In this document: one piece after another, positions 27,803-37,315 of the stretch | Layout: every line of letters starts with the position of its first letter | How positions within the stretch are numbered: position 1 is the stretch's first letter | Assembly (NCBI GenBank): GCA_036557285.1 | Contig: DATBHW010000002.1 | Span: forward strand, 1 to 55,609 | Length of the DNA stretch: 55,609 bases | Direction of reading: 5' to 3' | DNA from: Ktedonobacterales bacterium | GTDB taxonomy: Bacteria; Chloroflexota; Ktedonobacteria; Ktedonobacterales; DATBGS01 | Program-made: the position numbers and the translations under genes | The notes under the pieces: generated by a model | Told to the model about the DNA's origin: nothing | Database searches by the model: none | The model's input: only the letters and a program-made list of their open reading frames with translations

Positions 27803-28813
27803 TCACCCGCCCGCCTGCCTGGGCTTCAGCACGTACCCCCGTACATGATACGTCCGTCCCGCCCGCACCGCAGACGGCCAATCAGAAATCCACTCCCACC
27901 CGCGCGCCGGTTCCGCCCGCGTAAACAACTCCTCAACCAGCCCGTCAAACCCATCAGGCAGCAGCGCCAGCGGCGCGGGCGCATCCAACCCCAGCGCCTC
28001 CTGTCCCTGCTGCGGCGTCAGCCGTCCCTCGTCCTCCGCAATCAACACCGCTACCCCTCCGGGGAGGGCCGCTTGCCTCGGCTGAGCCTCGGCATTCTCG
28101 CTCCCGTTGGTCGCTCGCGCGGCCCTCCCTGACGGACGCAGCAGCCGCGCCAGCAGCAGCACATGCCCCCGCGCCACGCGCAGCTTAAAGCGTTCAATCG
28201 CCGGACCCAGCGCCGCGTGTTCGTGCTGCTGGCCTGCCAGCGCCGGATCCAGCGTATTCAACAGATCGGTCACATCCAGCAGCGGATAGCTCCAGAGCTG
28301 TGTCACCACCAGCGAACTAATCACCACCCCGCATCGCCCCGCCCGCAGTTCACCCAGTTCCGGCGGCTGCGGAACCTCGCAGCGATCCAGGCAGCCCGCC
28401 ACCGCAGACAGCACCGCGTCAGCCCCCTGCGCCTTGAGCGCCTGCCAACGCTGCCCCATCAGCGCCCGCTCCAGCGACACACTCACCCCACCCGTCACAT
28501 CCGCAATCACCAGCCGCACCCGCCCCTGAAGCGCCGTATTCAGGCGTCGGCGCGCCTGTTGCAGCGCAAACTCATCCAGATCAACCAGCGCCACCTCCTC
28601 AACGCGCCGCGCCATTTCTTCCAGTGGCAACTCCGTACACGCCCCCGCCCCCAGGATTGCCACACGCCCTATCGGCTGGGGCTGCGTCTCCAGCGCCGCC
28701 ATCACCAGCGCCTCAATCGCCTCCAGATGGCCGGGGCTGTGCCGCTGATACCACGCCCGCTTCCCCAGTCCCTGCATAGACTGATTCTCTTTCGCAAGCC
28801 GTTGAATACGCAT
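27803..28813 (-). CDS. Rossmann-fold methyltransferase-like protein with a repeat-encoded insertion
   Basis: A 336-residue protein. GRVAILGAGACTELPLEEMA and VEEVALVDLDEFALQQARRRL match motifs I and II of SAM methyltransferases, but motif I has AGAC rather than GxGxG, so activity is uncertain. Near residue 230 the expected RLLRPGGVAVLIAEDEG strand is split after RLLRP by about 24 residues (with ARATNGSENAEAQPRQA), encoded by a family A repeat. The start ATG at 28813 has AGAAGG about 10 bases upstream. Substrate unknown. Confidence 0.65.
   Translation of the reverse strand: MRIQRLAKENQSMQGLGKRAWYQRHSPGHLEAIEALVMAALETQPQPIGRVAILGAGACTELPLEEMARRVEEVALVDLDEFALQQARRRLNTALQGRVRLVIADVTGGVSVSLERALMGQRWQALKAQGADAVLSAVAGCLDRCEVPQPPELGELRAGRCGVVISSLVVTQLWSYPLLDVTDLLNTLDPALAGQQHEHAALGPAIERFKLRVARGHVLLLARLLRPSGRAARATNGSENAEAQPRQAALPGGVAVLIAEDEGRLTPQQGQEALGLDAPAPLALLPDGFDGLVEELFTRAEPARGWEWISDWPSAVRAGRTYHVRGYVLKPRQAGG
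28062..28129. repeat. Family A repeat inserted in frame inside a methyltransferase-like gene
   Basis: GGGAGGGCCGC (28062-28072) and GCGGCCCTCCC (28119-28129) are perfect 11-bp inverted arms around the core, which includes CTCCCGTTGGTCGCTCGCGC (28101-28120). The element keeps the reading frame open on the minus strand. Confidence 0.8.
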
Positions 28814-28931
28814 GCGCCCTGCCTTCTGCCCTCGTTTTCTCCTGCAATGCTCAGCCTACTGGCATAGCCTTTGCAACAATCCCTACCGCTTTTCCCTCTG
28901 TTAGTCTATGCTCCAATAACTAGAAAACGCT

Positions 28932-31208
28932 ATGCAAATGAGCCTGGAACACGCCTCGCAGCATCCTTTTCAACCAGACAGCACTCGGTCAGAAATGCAG
29001 TCGCCAGGTTGGCGGCCCCGGCCAACCGCCTTCCCGCGTGTCCGTCACACCAGAAAACACCCTTCCCACCTGCGCATCGTCATACGCGGGCGCCGCAAGC
29101 GCAAAGCGTTGCGCCGCAGCAATTGCCAGGCAGCCCAGCGCAGACACACACTAATCCACTCGTTCACGCTCGGCGTCGTTCTGCCCGTCGCCTCGCTGGC
29201 GATGATCATCACAGCCCTCATTGGCGGCAGCCTGCTCTACTACCAATCAGAACAAAACGCCCTCGCCCATATCGGCAGTGACCTGTCTGGAGACAGCCTC
29301 AAAATCTTCGACGCCCAGGGCAAAGAAATCTATGAACTCGCCGATCAAGGCGCACAAACAACCGTCTCATTAAGCCAGACGCCCAAAGTCTTGCAAAACG
29401 CCACGATTGCTATCGAAGACAAAGACTTCTGGACCAATCAAGGCGTTGACTTCCAGGCCGTCGTCCGCGCCACCCTGGAAAACATCCACTCCAGTGAGAT
29501 CGTCTCTGGCGCCAGCACCATCACCCAACAACTCATCAAGAATGCCCTGGTCGGCCCCGAAGTCACCCTGGACCGCAAACTGCGCGAAATGATTCTCGCC
29601 CTCGGCCTCACCCGTGAAATCTCCAAACAGGAGATTCTCACCCTGTATCTTAACACCATCTTCTACGGCTCCCAATCCTATGGCATAGACGCCGCTGCCC
29701 ACACTTATTTCGGCCTCAACGATCAACCGGGCCGCCCTGCCGCCGCGCAGCTCAATCTCGCCCAAGCATCCCTGCTCGCTGGCTTGCCGCGCTCGCCCAG
29801 CATCCTCAACCCATTTATCAATCTCCCAGGCGCATTGGAGCGCCAAAAAGCCGTCCTGCATCAAATGGTCGTACAAGGGTATATTACCCCCGCGCAAGCC
29901 GCGCAAGCGCAAAAAGAAGCAGGCGCGCCAGGCTTCCTCAAACCGGGCAGCCTGCCGCCGAACCTCGCGCCTCAATTCTCCACCTACGTCCTGCAACAGG
30001 TCCAGACCCTCATTAACCAGCACGTCATCTCGGCAGGCGACCTCAGCCGCTCCGGCCTGCGCATCTACACCACCCTCAACATCTCCCTCCAGGAGCAAAT
30101 CCTCCAGATTGCCCGCAGCCACATCAAAGCCATGGCTGCCGCCCATAACATGAGCAACTCCGCCGTCGTCCTCATTGACTATCATACCGGAGCCATCCTC
30201 ACCCTGCTCGGCAGCATTGACTACAACGACCCGAACATCATGGGCCAGTTCGATGTCGCCACTCAGGGGCTGCGTCAGTCTGGCTCATCATTCAAGCCCT
30301 TCGTCTATGCCACCGCCTTCGAGAAAGGATGGTCGCCTGGCACCCCCATCAGCGACACCCCCTTCAGCCTACCCGCTCCGCCGGACAGCGGCCAGCCGCC
30401 CTACTCGCCACAGAACTACGACGGCAAATTTCACGGCAACGTCACGCTCCGCTATGCCCTCCAAAACTCCTTCAACGTCCCTGCTGTGAAGACCCTCCTC
30501 TTTGCAGGCATCCCCAATTCACTCACCACCGCCGAAAGCATGGGCATTACCACCTATGAAGGCTCCCCTGGCCCCTCTATGGTCCTGGGCGGCCTCGGCG
30601 TCAAACTCTTAGACGAAACCTCCGCCTATGGCGTCTTCGCTAACGGCGGCGTGCGCGTCCCACCCTTTGCCATCCAAACCATCACCGACCAATTCGGCAA
30701 AATCCTCTATCAGCATCCCCAGCCACACCGTCTGCAAATCATCAGCCCCCAGATAGCCGGACTGATGACCAACGTCCTCTCAGACGACAGAGCGCGCCAG
30801 TACGAGTTCGGCGTATGCAGCCCGCTCATGCTTTATAACGGCACGCCATACAGCCCGCGCTGCCAGCGCGGCGACACCGGCATTGTGCGCCCCGCAGCCG
30901 TCAAAACCGGCACCACTCAAGATTTCAGGGACAACTGGACGGTTGGCTATACCACCGATTTTGTCCTGGGCGTCTGGGCCGGCAACAATAACGGCTCTCC
31001 GATGAGAGCCGTCAGCGGCGTTGATGGCGCAGCCCCCATCTGGCACGACGCTATGCTTGCCGCTGAACAGGGCCACCCCATCAACAACTTCATCTTGCCG
31101 CATGGCCTCATTCGCGCCACCGTCGCCTACCCTGATGGCGTCACCAGCACCGACTGGTATCTCCCCGGAACCGTCCCGGCAAACGCCATCATCCGGGGCA
31201 AATCCTGA
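28932..31208 (+). CDS. Class A penicillin-binding protein (PBP1 family)
   Basis: A 758-residue bifunctional peptidoglycan synthase. A long basic cytoplasmic tail (1-75) and one transmembrane helix (about 80-103) precede the glycosyltransferase domain: catalytic Glu162 in IEDKDFW, GASTITQQLIKN (193-204), KLREMILALGLTREISKQEIL. The transpeptidase domain has S452-S-F-K455, S513-F-N515 and KTGTTQDFRDNW. It polymerises lipid II and crosslinks stems outside the membrane. IEDKDFWTNQG replaces the usual ED..F..H.G His with Asn. Gene stands alone. Confidence 0.94.
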   Translation: MQMSLEHASQHPFQPDSTRSEMQSPGWRPRPTAFPRVRHTRKHPSHLRIVIRGRRKRKALRRSNCQAAQRRHTLIHSFTLGVVLPVASLAMIITALIGGSLLYYQSEQNALAHIGSDLSGDSLKIFDAQGKEIYELADQGAQTTVSLSQTPKVLQNATIAIEDKDFWTNQGVDFQAVVRATLENIHSSEIVSGASTITQQLIKNALVGPEVTLDRKLREMILALGLTREISKQEILTLYLNTIFYGSQSYGIDAAAHTYFGLNDQPGRPAAAQLNLAQASLLAGLPRSPSILNPFINLPGALERQKAVLHQMVVQGYITPAQAAQAQKEAGAPGFLKPGSLPPNLAPQFSTYVLQQVQTLINQHVISAGDLSRSGLRIYTTLNISLQEQILQIARSHIKAMAAAHNMSNSAVVLIDYHTGAILTLLGSIDYNDPNIMGQFDVATQGLRQSGSSFKPFVYATAFEKGWSPGTPISDTPFSLPAPPDSGQPPYSPQNYDGKFHGNVTLRYALQNSFNVPAVKTLLFAGIPNSLTTAESMGITTYEGSPGPSMVLGGLGVKLLDETSAYGVFANGGVRVPPFAIQTITDQFGKILYQHPQPHRLQIISPQIAGLMTNVLSDDRARQYEFGVCSPLMLYNGTPYSPRCQRGDTGIVRPAAVKTGTTQDFRDNWTVGYTTDFVLGVWAGNNNGSPMRAVSGVDGAAPIWHDAMLAAEQGHPINNFILPHGLIRATVAYPDGVTSTDWYLPGTVPANAIIRGKS

Positions 31209-31314
31209 AACCTACTCTTGATAGCCCGGCATGCTACACTAACGTTTAAACGAAAGGCACAGCTCGTGCGCAGATGCCCATACCGCCGTCGTCTCGTGGA
31301 GAATCTATCAGCCT

Positions 31315-32247
31315 ATGCCAGACCCATCCAACACAACCAAACTTCCCGCCGCCATTGACCTCATTGGCGATGTCGTCTGGGACACCCATCTGGCCGTCCC
31401 ACATCTCCCCATGCCCAGCCGCGAAGCGCGAGCCACCAACCGCCAGCGCCTGCTCGGTGGCACAGTCAGCCACGTCGCCCGCTGGCTGCATCTACTCGCC
31501 CAGGCAAGCCTCTATCCCGACGCCCCGCCAACCACTCGCCTCTGGTCCATCCTCGACGCCAGAGCAGCGCAGGCCCTCGCCCACTGCGACACCACCGCCT
31601 GCCCGCTCGTCCCACAGATCAGCGAAGTCTTCATCCTCACCCTGCCCGATGGCGAAAAAGCCATGATCAGCTTCGTCCCGCCCGACCTGCCGCCGCGCCC
31701 CCTACCCGCCAGATCATCCCTCTTCTACCTCTCTGCCTATACCCTGCTCTCGCCCGACGCCCAGCGCCACATCGCAGACCCCTGCACGGCTCTCGTAGCA
31801 GCAGGCGCACAGATGGTCTTTGACCTCGCGCCGCTCGTCCATCAAATGGAGCCAGCACTCCTCTTGCGTCTCATCGGGCTGGCCCACATCGCCCTGGGCA
31901 ACGAAGAAGAATGGCAGCGCCTCTTCAACCTCAGCGACAGCAAAGCAGCCGCACAAGCTGCGCTCGCCCTCGGCGCGCGCTGCGTCTATCTCAAGCGCGG
32001 CCCCGCTGGCTCCATCCGCTTCGAGGCCGACGGCTCAACCATCGAACAACCCGCCGTCCCCAGCCAGCCGATCAGCACCGCCGGAGCCGGAGACGCCTAT
32101 ACCGCCGCCATCCTCGCTGGCCTCGCTGCCGGGCGCAGCCATCACTGGGGGCAAACGCTCGCCGCCCACTGCGGTGCGCTCCACACCGAACACCGCCCCG
32201 ACAGCGAAAACATCGCTTCCCTCCAGCGCATCCTCGCCCTCGAATAA
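31315..32247 (+). CDS. PfkB-family carbohydrate kinase
   Basis: A 310-residue ribokinase-fold protein. Strand 1 (AIDLIGDVVWDTHLAV) and a GGTVSHVARWLHLL region match the sugar-binding N-terminus. The C-terminal STAGAGDAYTAAILAG contains the anion hole and catalytic base D260. RCVYLKRGPAGSIRFEAD is the adjoining conserved strand. It transfers phosphate from ATP to a sugar or nucleoside hydroxyl; the exact substrate is not clear. The ATG at 31315 has only a weak upstream GGAG. Confidence 0.85.
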   Translation: MPDPSNTTKLPAAIDLIGDVVWDTHLAVPHLPMPSREARATNRQRLLGGTVSHVARWLHLLAQASLYPDAPPTTRLWSILDARAAQALAHCDTTACPLVPQISEVFILTLPDGEKAMISFVPPDLPPRPLPARSSLFYLSAYTLLSPDAQRHIADPCTALVAAGAQMVFDLAPLVHQMEPALLLRLIGLAHIALGNEEEWQRLFNLSDSKAAAQAALALGARCVYLKRGPAGSIRFEADGSTIEQPAVPSQPISTAGAGDAYTAAILAGLAAGRSHHWGQTLAAHCGALHTEHRPDSENIASLQRILALE

Positions 32248-32299
32248 TATCGTTCTCCAGGCTTTGGCATGTATTGTTGAAATGCCGGGTGAGAAGATA

Positions 32300-32839
32300 C
32301 TAAGAAATGCTGAGAATAGTTCCTCCTTCGGCGCAAAAGTTGTTAGTCTCTCCCTGATGACATACCTTTTCCAAAAGCCAGTAATATCCCTCCTCATGGT
32401 GCAAGGGTAGCTGAAGCGTACTGATACGAGTGACCTTGATCCAATTTTCAATGTGATAGGGTAAGGTCGAAGCTACAACCGGACTGGCGCTCTCAAACTG
32501 GTCCGAGGGTACTGGCTGAGCTGCCTCAAGAGATGGGAATGGACCAATCAATTTTTCAGCAAAGAAAATAACAGCGCGTTCGCCCACCCCATAAGCCACC
32601 GGCTGTCGAATGATCTCAATCTGAACTCCTGGTTGAAGGAGGTAATAATTACTTCCCTTAACCAGGGTTGCGTTCGCTGGCCCCAGAATAGCAACATAAT
32701 TATAGACCTCGCTCTGAGTAGGCTGCGGCACCACCCAATCCACAGGCGGCGGACTGGAGCAGGCTGGAAAGAAGGGGATAAATAGCGCACCCGCTCCGAT
32801 AAAGGTGAGTCCTTGCAGCAATCCCCGAAACCTAATCAT
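32300..32839 (-). CDS. Putative lipoprotein, unknown function
   Basis: A 179-residue protein with a signal peptide ending in a lipobox-like FFPACSS, so probably lipid-anchored outside the membrane. The rest (VYNYVAILGPANATLVKGSNYYLLQPGVQIEIIRQPVAYG) is beta-rich and unrecognised. Base composition is more AT-rich than in the neighbours, which could mark recent transfer. AGGTGA lies 8 bases before the ATG. It converges on the PfkB gene. Confidence 0.65.
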   Translation of the reverse strand: MIRFRGLLQGLTFIGAGALFIPFFPACSSPPPVDWVVPQPTQSEVYNYVAILGPANATLVKGSNYYLLQPGVQIEIIRQPVAYGVGERAVIFFAEKLIGPFPSLEAAQPVPSDQFESASPVVASTLPYHIENWIKVTRISTLQLPLHHEEGYYWLLEKVCHQGETNNFCAEGGTILSIS

Positions 32840-32920
32840 CGGTGTTCACCTGCCCCTTTCCTTGCAGTTCCAAGAAAAAGCACCCAGGCTATCTACAACT
32901 GCTGAAGAAAACTGGCGAGC

Positions 32921-34279
32921 TTATCGCTCGCGCTCCTCCCCAGCGATGCGCAGCATAGCCGCCAAACAGCGATCCACATCCGCCTCCGTCGTCGCCCAGG
33001 AAGACACACTGATCCGCATCGCCGCCTGCCCCTGCCAGACCGTCCCGCCGCACCAGCACGTCCCATCAGCCTGAAGCCGAGCGATCACCCGGCGCGTCAG
33101 ATCATCATCCCCAAACGACACCAGCGCCTGATTGATCACCACATCGTTCAGCACACGATAGCCCGCCGCCCGCAGGCCCTCCGCAAAGCGCGCCGCGTGC
33201 CGACACGTCCGCTCCACCAGATCGGCCACACCCTCTCGGCCAAGCGCCCGCAGCGCCGCCCAGACTTCCACACCTCGCGCTCGCCGCGATGCCTCCGGCG
33301 TATATTGTAACGGCTCACGTGCCTCCCCCTGGATCAGATAGGCCGCGCTCAGCGCCATCGCGCCACGCAAATGCTCAGCGCGCCGTACAAAAGCCAGCCC
33401 GCTGTCATAGGGAACATTCAGCCATTTATGCGCGTCTGTCGCCCACGAATCAGCATTCGCCACGCCCGCCGCCAGATGCGCCCGCTCAGGCGCGGCGGCA
33501 GCCCACAGGCCAAACGCTCCATCCACATGCACCCACGCCCCCGCCTCGTGCGCCAGCGCGCAAATCTCGCCTGCCGGATCGAACGCGCCGGTATTCACAT
33601 TCCCAGCCTGAATGCACACAATCGCCGGACCAGCCAGCCTTGGGAACACATCCGCTCGCATCCGACCCTGCCCATCCACCGGAACTGTTACCACTCGCCG
33701 CCGACCCAGCCCCAGCAGCCCCAGCGCCTTCAGCAGCGAAGCATGCGCCTCCTCCCCAACCACCACCGTCAGCGGCGGCGCGCCATACAACCCATCAGAC
33801 TCCACATCCCAGCCCGCCCGCTCCAACAGGGCATGCCGGGCCGCCGCCAGGGCCGTGAAATTCGCCATCGTCGCCCCTGTCACAAACGCCCCGCCCGAAT
33901 CCGTCGGCAGCCCCAGCAGGTCCAGCAGCCAGCACAGCGCGATCTCCTCCAGCGCCGCGCTCACCGGAGACGACACCACAAACGCCGCATTCTGATCCCA
34001 CGCCCCCGCCAGCCAGTTCGCCGCCAGCGTCACCGGCAAAGAACCCCCATTCACGAACCCAAAATAGCGTCCCCCGGCGCTTGTCGCCGTGGCCGGAGAA
34101 CCAACCTCATCCAGCAACTTCAGCACAGCCGCCGCGTTCGTCGGCCCATTCGGCAGCGACCCGCCCAATTCGGCCAACCGCTCTATCGCCTCCGGCAGCG
34201 GAGCCACCCGCTGCTCCCCAAGCCTTTCGCGGTACCGGATGCCGCGCTCGGCGGCCATCATCAGCAGATCATGATACAT
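32921..34279 (-). CDS. PLP-dependent group II amino acid decarboxylase-like enzyme
   Basis: A 452-residue fold-type I PLP enzyme, started at the ATG at 34279 behind a GAGG. GRYFGFVNGGSLPVTLAANWLAGAWDQN, GAFVTGATMANFTALAAARHALL, HVDGAFGLWAA and ADSWATDAHKWLNVPYDSG (with the Schiff-base Lys) are the conserved blocks of aromatic-amino-acid and glutamate decarboxylases. The substrate cannot be assigned; aromatic L-amino acid or a threonine aldolase-like reaction are options. Cytoplasmic, single gene. Confidence 0.88.
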   Translation of the reverse strand: MYHDLLMMAAERGIRYRERLGEQRVAPLPEAIERLAELGGSLPNGPTNAAAVLKLLDEVGSPATATSAGGRYFGFVNGGSLPVTLAANWLAGAWDQNAAFVVSSPVSAALEEIALCWLLDLLGLPTDSGGAFVTGATMANFTALAAARHALLERAGWDVESDGLYGAPPLTVVVGEEAHASLLKALGLLGLGRRRVVTVPVDGQGRMRADVFPRLAGPAIVCIQAGNVNTGAFDPAGEICALAHEAGAWVHVDGAFGLWAAAAPERAHLAAGVANADSWATDAHKWLNVPYDSGLAFVRRAEHLRGAMALSAAYLIQGEAREPLQYTPEASRRARGVEVWAALRALGREGVADLVERTCRHAARFAEGLRAAGYRVLNDVVINQALVSFGDDDLTRRVIARLQADGTCWCGGTVWQGQAAMRISVSSWATTEADVDRCLAAMLRIAGEERER

Positions 34280-34326
34280 GAAGCGCCTCATCAATCATTA
34301 TTCAACGACGGCAGGACTTCGGCGCG

Positions 34327-34380
34327 TGTACCGCCGTCTCGGCGGCTTTTCGTACCGCCGCCGTCTCGGCGGCCAACCGC
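34327..34380. repeat. Family B repeats, two units
   Basis: TACCGCCGTCTCGGCGG followed about 10 bases later by TACCGCCGCCGTCTCGGCGG and CCAACCGCTCGCC. Both units can form hairpins. They lie between the decarboxylase gene and the PaiB-like gene. Confidence 0.65.
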
Positions 34381-34452
34381 TCGCCAGCGCAAACGCCCCC
34401 CTTCAGCCCAACGTTCCGACAGCCTACCGTTTCGCCGCTAGGGACGGTGACG

Positions 34453-35085
34453 CTACAGGCGAGAACCGCTGCCCCGTTTGCCCATCATTTCACCCACGCC
34501 CGCGCTCACCGAGTCCTGGCTCTCCTTCAGTTCAGCGGCGACACGCTCCCGCTCAGTTTCAGAGCGATTCTGGCTCAGCTTGAACTTCCCCTCCAGGCGC
34601 GTAATCTCCATCTCAAAGCCAACAATCCCCTTGAGCTTGCTCAGGAAGAAATCGGTAGGCAGTTCCAGCTTCCAGGGCTGCGCAAAGCCAGCCTCATACG
34701 TCTGCACGCTCGCATGCAGCAGCCTGATGAGAGCCGCCTGATCTTTCATCACACGCGGCTTGCCATACGCATGCACCGTCGCGTAATTCCAGGTCGGCAC
34801 ATGCAGCCCCGGCTCATACCAGGACGGCGTAATATACGCGTGTGGCCCCTGAAAAATAACCAGCGCCTCCTGCTCGCCAGTAAAGCCGCTCCACTGAGCA
34901 TTCGCCCGCGCCATATGGCCCAGCAGCGTCCCATAGGGGCCGCGCTCGCTCTCCAGCAGCAGCGGCAGATGTGTGGCTATAGGAACGCTGGCCTGCTGCG
35001 TCACCACAACCGCAAAACTATACTCGCGCATCAGCGCGTGCAGCGCGGCAAGATCATCTTCACGAAACGCTGGCGGGATGTACAT
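34453..35085 (-). CDS. PaiB-type FMN-binding protein
   Basis: A 210-residue protein of the FMN-binding split-barrel PaiB family. MYIPPAFREDDLAALHALMREYSFAVVVT, PIATHLPLLLE, GTLLGHMARANAQW and PSWYEPGLHVPTWNYATVHAYG are diagnostic. PaiB was described as a negative regulator of sporulation and protease genes in Bacillus, but biochemical function is unclear and a flavin-dependent role is likely. AAGGGG lies about 11 bases before the ATG. Confidence 0.9.
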   Translation of the reverse strand: MYIPPAFREDDLAALHALMREYSFAVVVTQQASVPIATHLPLLLESERGPYGTLLGHMARANAQWSGFTGEQEALVIFQGPHAYITPSWYEPGLHVPTWNYATVHAYGKPRVMKDQAALIRLLHASVQTYEAGFAQPWKLELPTDFFLSKLKGIVGFEMEITRLEGKFKLSQNRSETERERVAAELKESQDSVSAGVGEMMGKRGSGSRL

Positions 35086-35144
35086 AACTCGTTGACCCCT
35101 TCTATTATCGAACCATTATCGCCTGCGCCGCCGTCCCTGACGAC

Positions 35145-36203
35145 TCACTTTGCAGCGTTCCCTAAGATGTTAAGCGCCACGCGATGAGCAGCGCGCTGCG
35201 TCGAGATACCCTCTGCTCTGGCAATCTCCAGCATCCGCTTGATCGTGTAATAAATCTGGGCCGTTTGCGCGCGGGCCTTGTTCTCATCGTAGCCATCTAG
35301 CTCGCTCGCCACATTGATCAAGCCGCCTGAATTGATCACGTAGTCCACCGCGTAGACAATAGCGCGCGCGTGCAGCGCCTCGGCGTGGCGCTCCTCTTCA
35401 AGCTGATTATTCGCGCTGCCGGCCACAATCCGGCATGCCAGGCGCGGAATAGTCCGATCATTCATCACCGCGCCCATCGCGCAGGGAGCAAAAATCTCAC
35501 AGGGTACATCATAGATCGCCTGCGGCTCTACCACCTCAATCTTCAGCCGGTTTCTGGCCTCCTCAACCACCTGGGGACGCACATCCGAACCAATCACCGC
35601 CGCGCCCTCGCGCGCCAGCAGTTCCGCCAGGCCCATACCCACCTTGCCCAACCCCTGGATGGCGACGCGCACCCCCGCAAGCGTATCGCGCCCAAGCACA
35701 TCCTCAACCAACGCCCTCATCCCGCACAACACCCCAAACGCCGTCATCGGCGAAGGATCACCGCTGCCGCCCTCCTCAATGGGCGTACCCATCACAAAAC
35801 GAGTCGAACGCCGCGCCTGCGCCATATCTTCCGGCGTTGTGCCAACATCCTCAGCCGTAATATAGCGGCCACCCAATGCCTCGATATAGCGGCCCAGTAC
35901 CCGGAACCGCGCCGCGCGCAGCGACGCATCCTGCTCGTTGCCATCGGCCAGAATCACCGTTTTGCCACCGCCCAGCGGCAGACCGGCCAGCGCCGCTTTA
36001 TACGTCATCCCTTCCGAAAGGCGCAGCACATCCAGCAAAGCATCCTGTGGGCTGTCGTAATGCCACAGCCGCGAGCCGCCCACCGCTGGCCCTCGCCTGG
36101 TGTTATGCAGAGCAATAAAAGCGCGTAAGCCCGTTTCATCATCGAAATAACTTACGACCTGTTCGTGCTTGTGTTCGACGCTGAACGCAACCGGGTCAAT
36201 CAT
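35145..36203 (-). CDS. Leucine/branched-chain amino acid dehydrogenase
   Basis: A 352-residue Glu/Leu/Phe/Val dehydrogenase. GPAVGGSRLWHY, LSEGMTYKAALAGLPLGGGKTVI (catalytic Lys region), TAEDVGTTPEDM and the NAD-binding GLGKVGMGLAELL are present. The length and APCAMGAVMN, AGSANNQL point to leucine or phenylalanine dehydrogenase rather than glutamate dehydrogenase. It reversibly deaminates the amino acid to the 2-oxo acid with NAD. The ATG at 36203 follows GGGAG. It lies 73 bp after the nitrilase gene on the same strand. Confidence 0.9.
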   Translation of the reverse strand: MIDPVAFSVEHKHEQVVSYFDDETGLRAFIALHNTRRGPAVGGSRLWHYDSPQDALLDVLRLSEGMTYKAALAGLPLGGGKTVILADGNEQDASLRAARFRVLGRYIEALGGRYITAEDVGTTPEDMAQARRSTRFVMGTPIEEGGSGDPSPMTAFGVLCGMRALVEDVLGRDTLAGVRVAIQGLGKVGMGLAELLAREGAAVIGSDVRPQVVEEARNRLKIEVVEPQAIYDVPCEIFAPCAMGAVMNDRTIPRLACRIVAGSANNQLEEERHAEALHARAIVYAVDYVINSGGLINVASELDGYDENKARAQTAQIYYTIKRMLEIARAEGISTQRAAHRVALNILGNAAK

Positions 36204-36276
36204 ACAAACTCCCTTTTTTGAGGACAACACGCGCCCATCGCGCGCTATATCATCAAATCGGCTCGACAGACTTCAG

Positions 36277-37290
36277 CTATTCATCCTCCTGATACGTAGA
36301 CGCTTGCCGCGCGTCGGCAACCTGCCAGATCACATCCGGCATCTGTTTTATCGGCGAGCCATCCCCAATCTGAAGCGGGATGCTTACTCCCTCAACCGCC
36401 AGATCAAACACATCGGCGCGCCCATAATGCCCTACCGCATCAAAGCCACGCCGCGCCAGCAGCGCCTGGGCAGGCGCGGCATCAGCCAGCAAGATTGTCT
36501 CTGTCCCATGCGCCGGACCAGCCACAATATTCCCCAGCGGATCAACAATCACGCTGTCGCCCGGATTGATAACCTCCCCTGGCGCGTACACGCCCAGCGC
36601 CGCCAGATCGCGCGGTAGATCAGTCTCGCGCAGCAGGATACCCACACTCACCACCCACATACGGCCCTCAGTGGCAATGTGGCGCACAGACGCCAGCCAG
36701 CGTTCCCCATCATCCTGATTGGGGGCAACGTGAATCTGCTCGCCTTGCGCGTACAGTGTCGCGCGGGCCAGCGGCATATAATTCTCCCAGCAGATGAGGC
36801 CGCCCAGAATGCCATGCTCAGTCTCAATCGTGCGCAGCGTCGTCCCGTCCCCCACGCCCCACACGACCCGCTCAGCAAACGTCGGAACCATTTTGCGGTG
36901 CCGCCCAAGAATGGACCCATCCGCCCCAAAATACAGCAGCGTATTATAGAGCGTTCCAGACCGCGCCGGGCGCTCAGTAACGCCGATAGCCGCCATCATG
37001 TGATGCTTGCGGCACGCCTCAGCAATCAGATCGGTTTCTGGCCCCGGCACAGTAATCGCCTGCTCCAGAAAACGCCGCTGAAACGTCGCAAACGGCTCGG
37101 CGCTGGGGCTGGACGTTCGGGCAGCGACACGCCAGGCCCAATCGGGATACCCCGGAATATACGACTCCGAGAACACTGCCAGCCATGCCCCGGCCTCAGC
37201 CGCCTCCGCGATATGCTCAGCGGCGCGCCTGGCCGTCGCCAGTGCATCACAATAAACTGGCGGCGATTGAACAGCTGCAACGAGTCCCAT
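36277..37290 (-). CDS. Nitrilase-type carbon-nitrogen hydrolase
   Basis: A 337-residue nitrilase-superfamily enzyme; the triad is present at Glu (FSESYIPGYP, residue 42), Lys (HRKMVPT, about 133) and Cys (GLICWENYMPLAR, about 167). CWENYMPLAR and the FSESYIPGYP block are typical of true nitrilases, which turn nitriles into acids and ammonia. The ATG at 37290 is used; a TTG one codon earlier also opens the frame. It sits in a close series with a GNAT gene and leucine dehydrogenase, suggesting a nitrogen-scavenging unit. Confidence 0.9.
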   Translation of the reverse strand: MGLVAAVQSPPVYCDALATARRAAEHIAEAAEAGAWLAVFSESYIPGYPDWAWRVAARTSSPSAEPFATFQRRFLEQAITVPGPETDLIAEACRKHHMMAAIGVTERPARSGTLYNTLLYFGADGSILGRHRKMVPTFAERVVWGVGDGTTLRTIETEHGILGGLICWENYMPLARATLYAQGEQIHVAPNQDDGERWLASVRHIATEGRMWVVSVGILLRETDLPRDLAALGVYAPGEVINPGDSVIVDPLGNIVAGPAHGTETILLADAAPAQALLARRGFDAVGHYGRADVFDLAVEGVSIPLQIGDGSPIKQMPDVIWQVADARQASTYQEDE

Positions 37291-37315
37291 CAAGTACCCC
37301 TATCTCAACAAGGTT

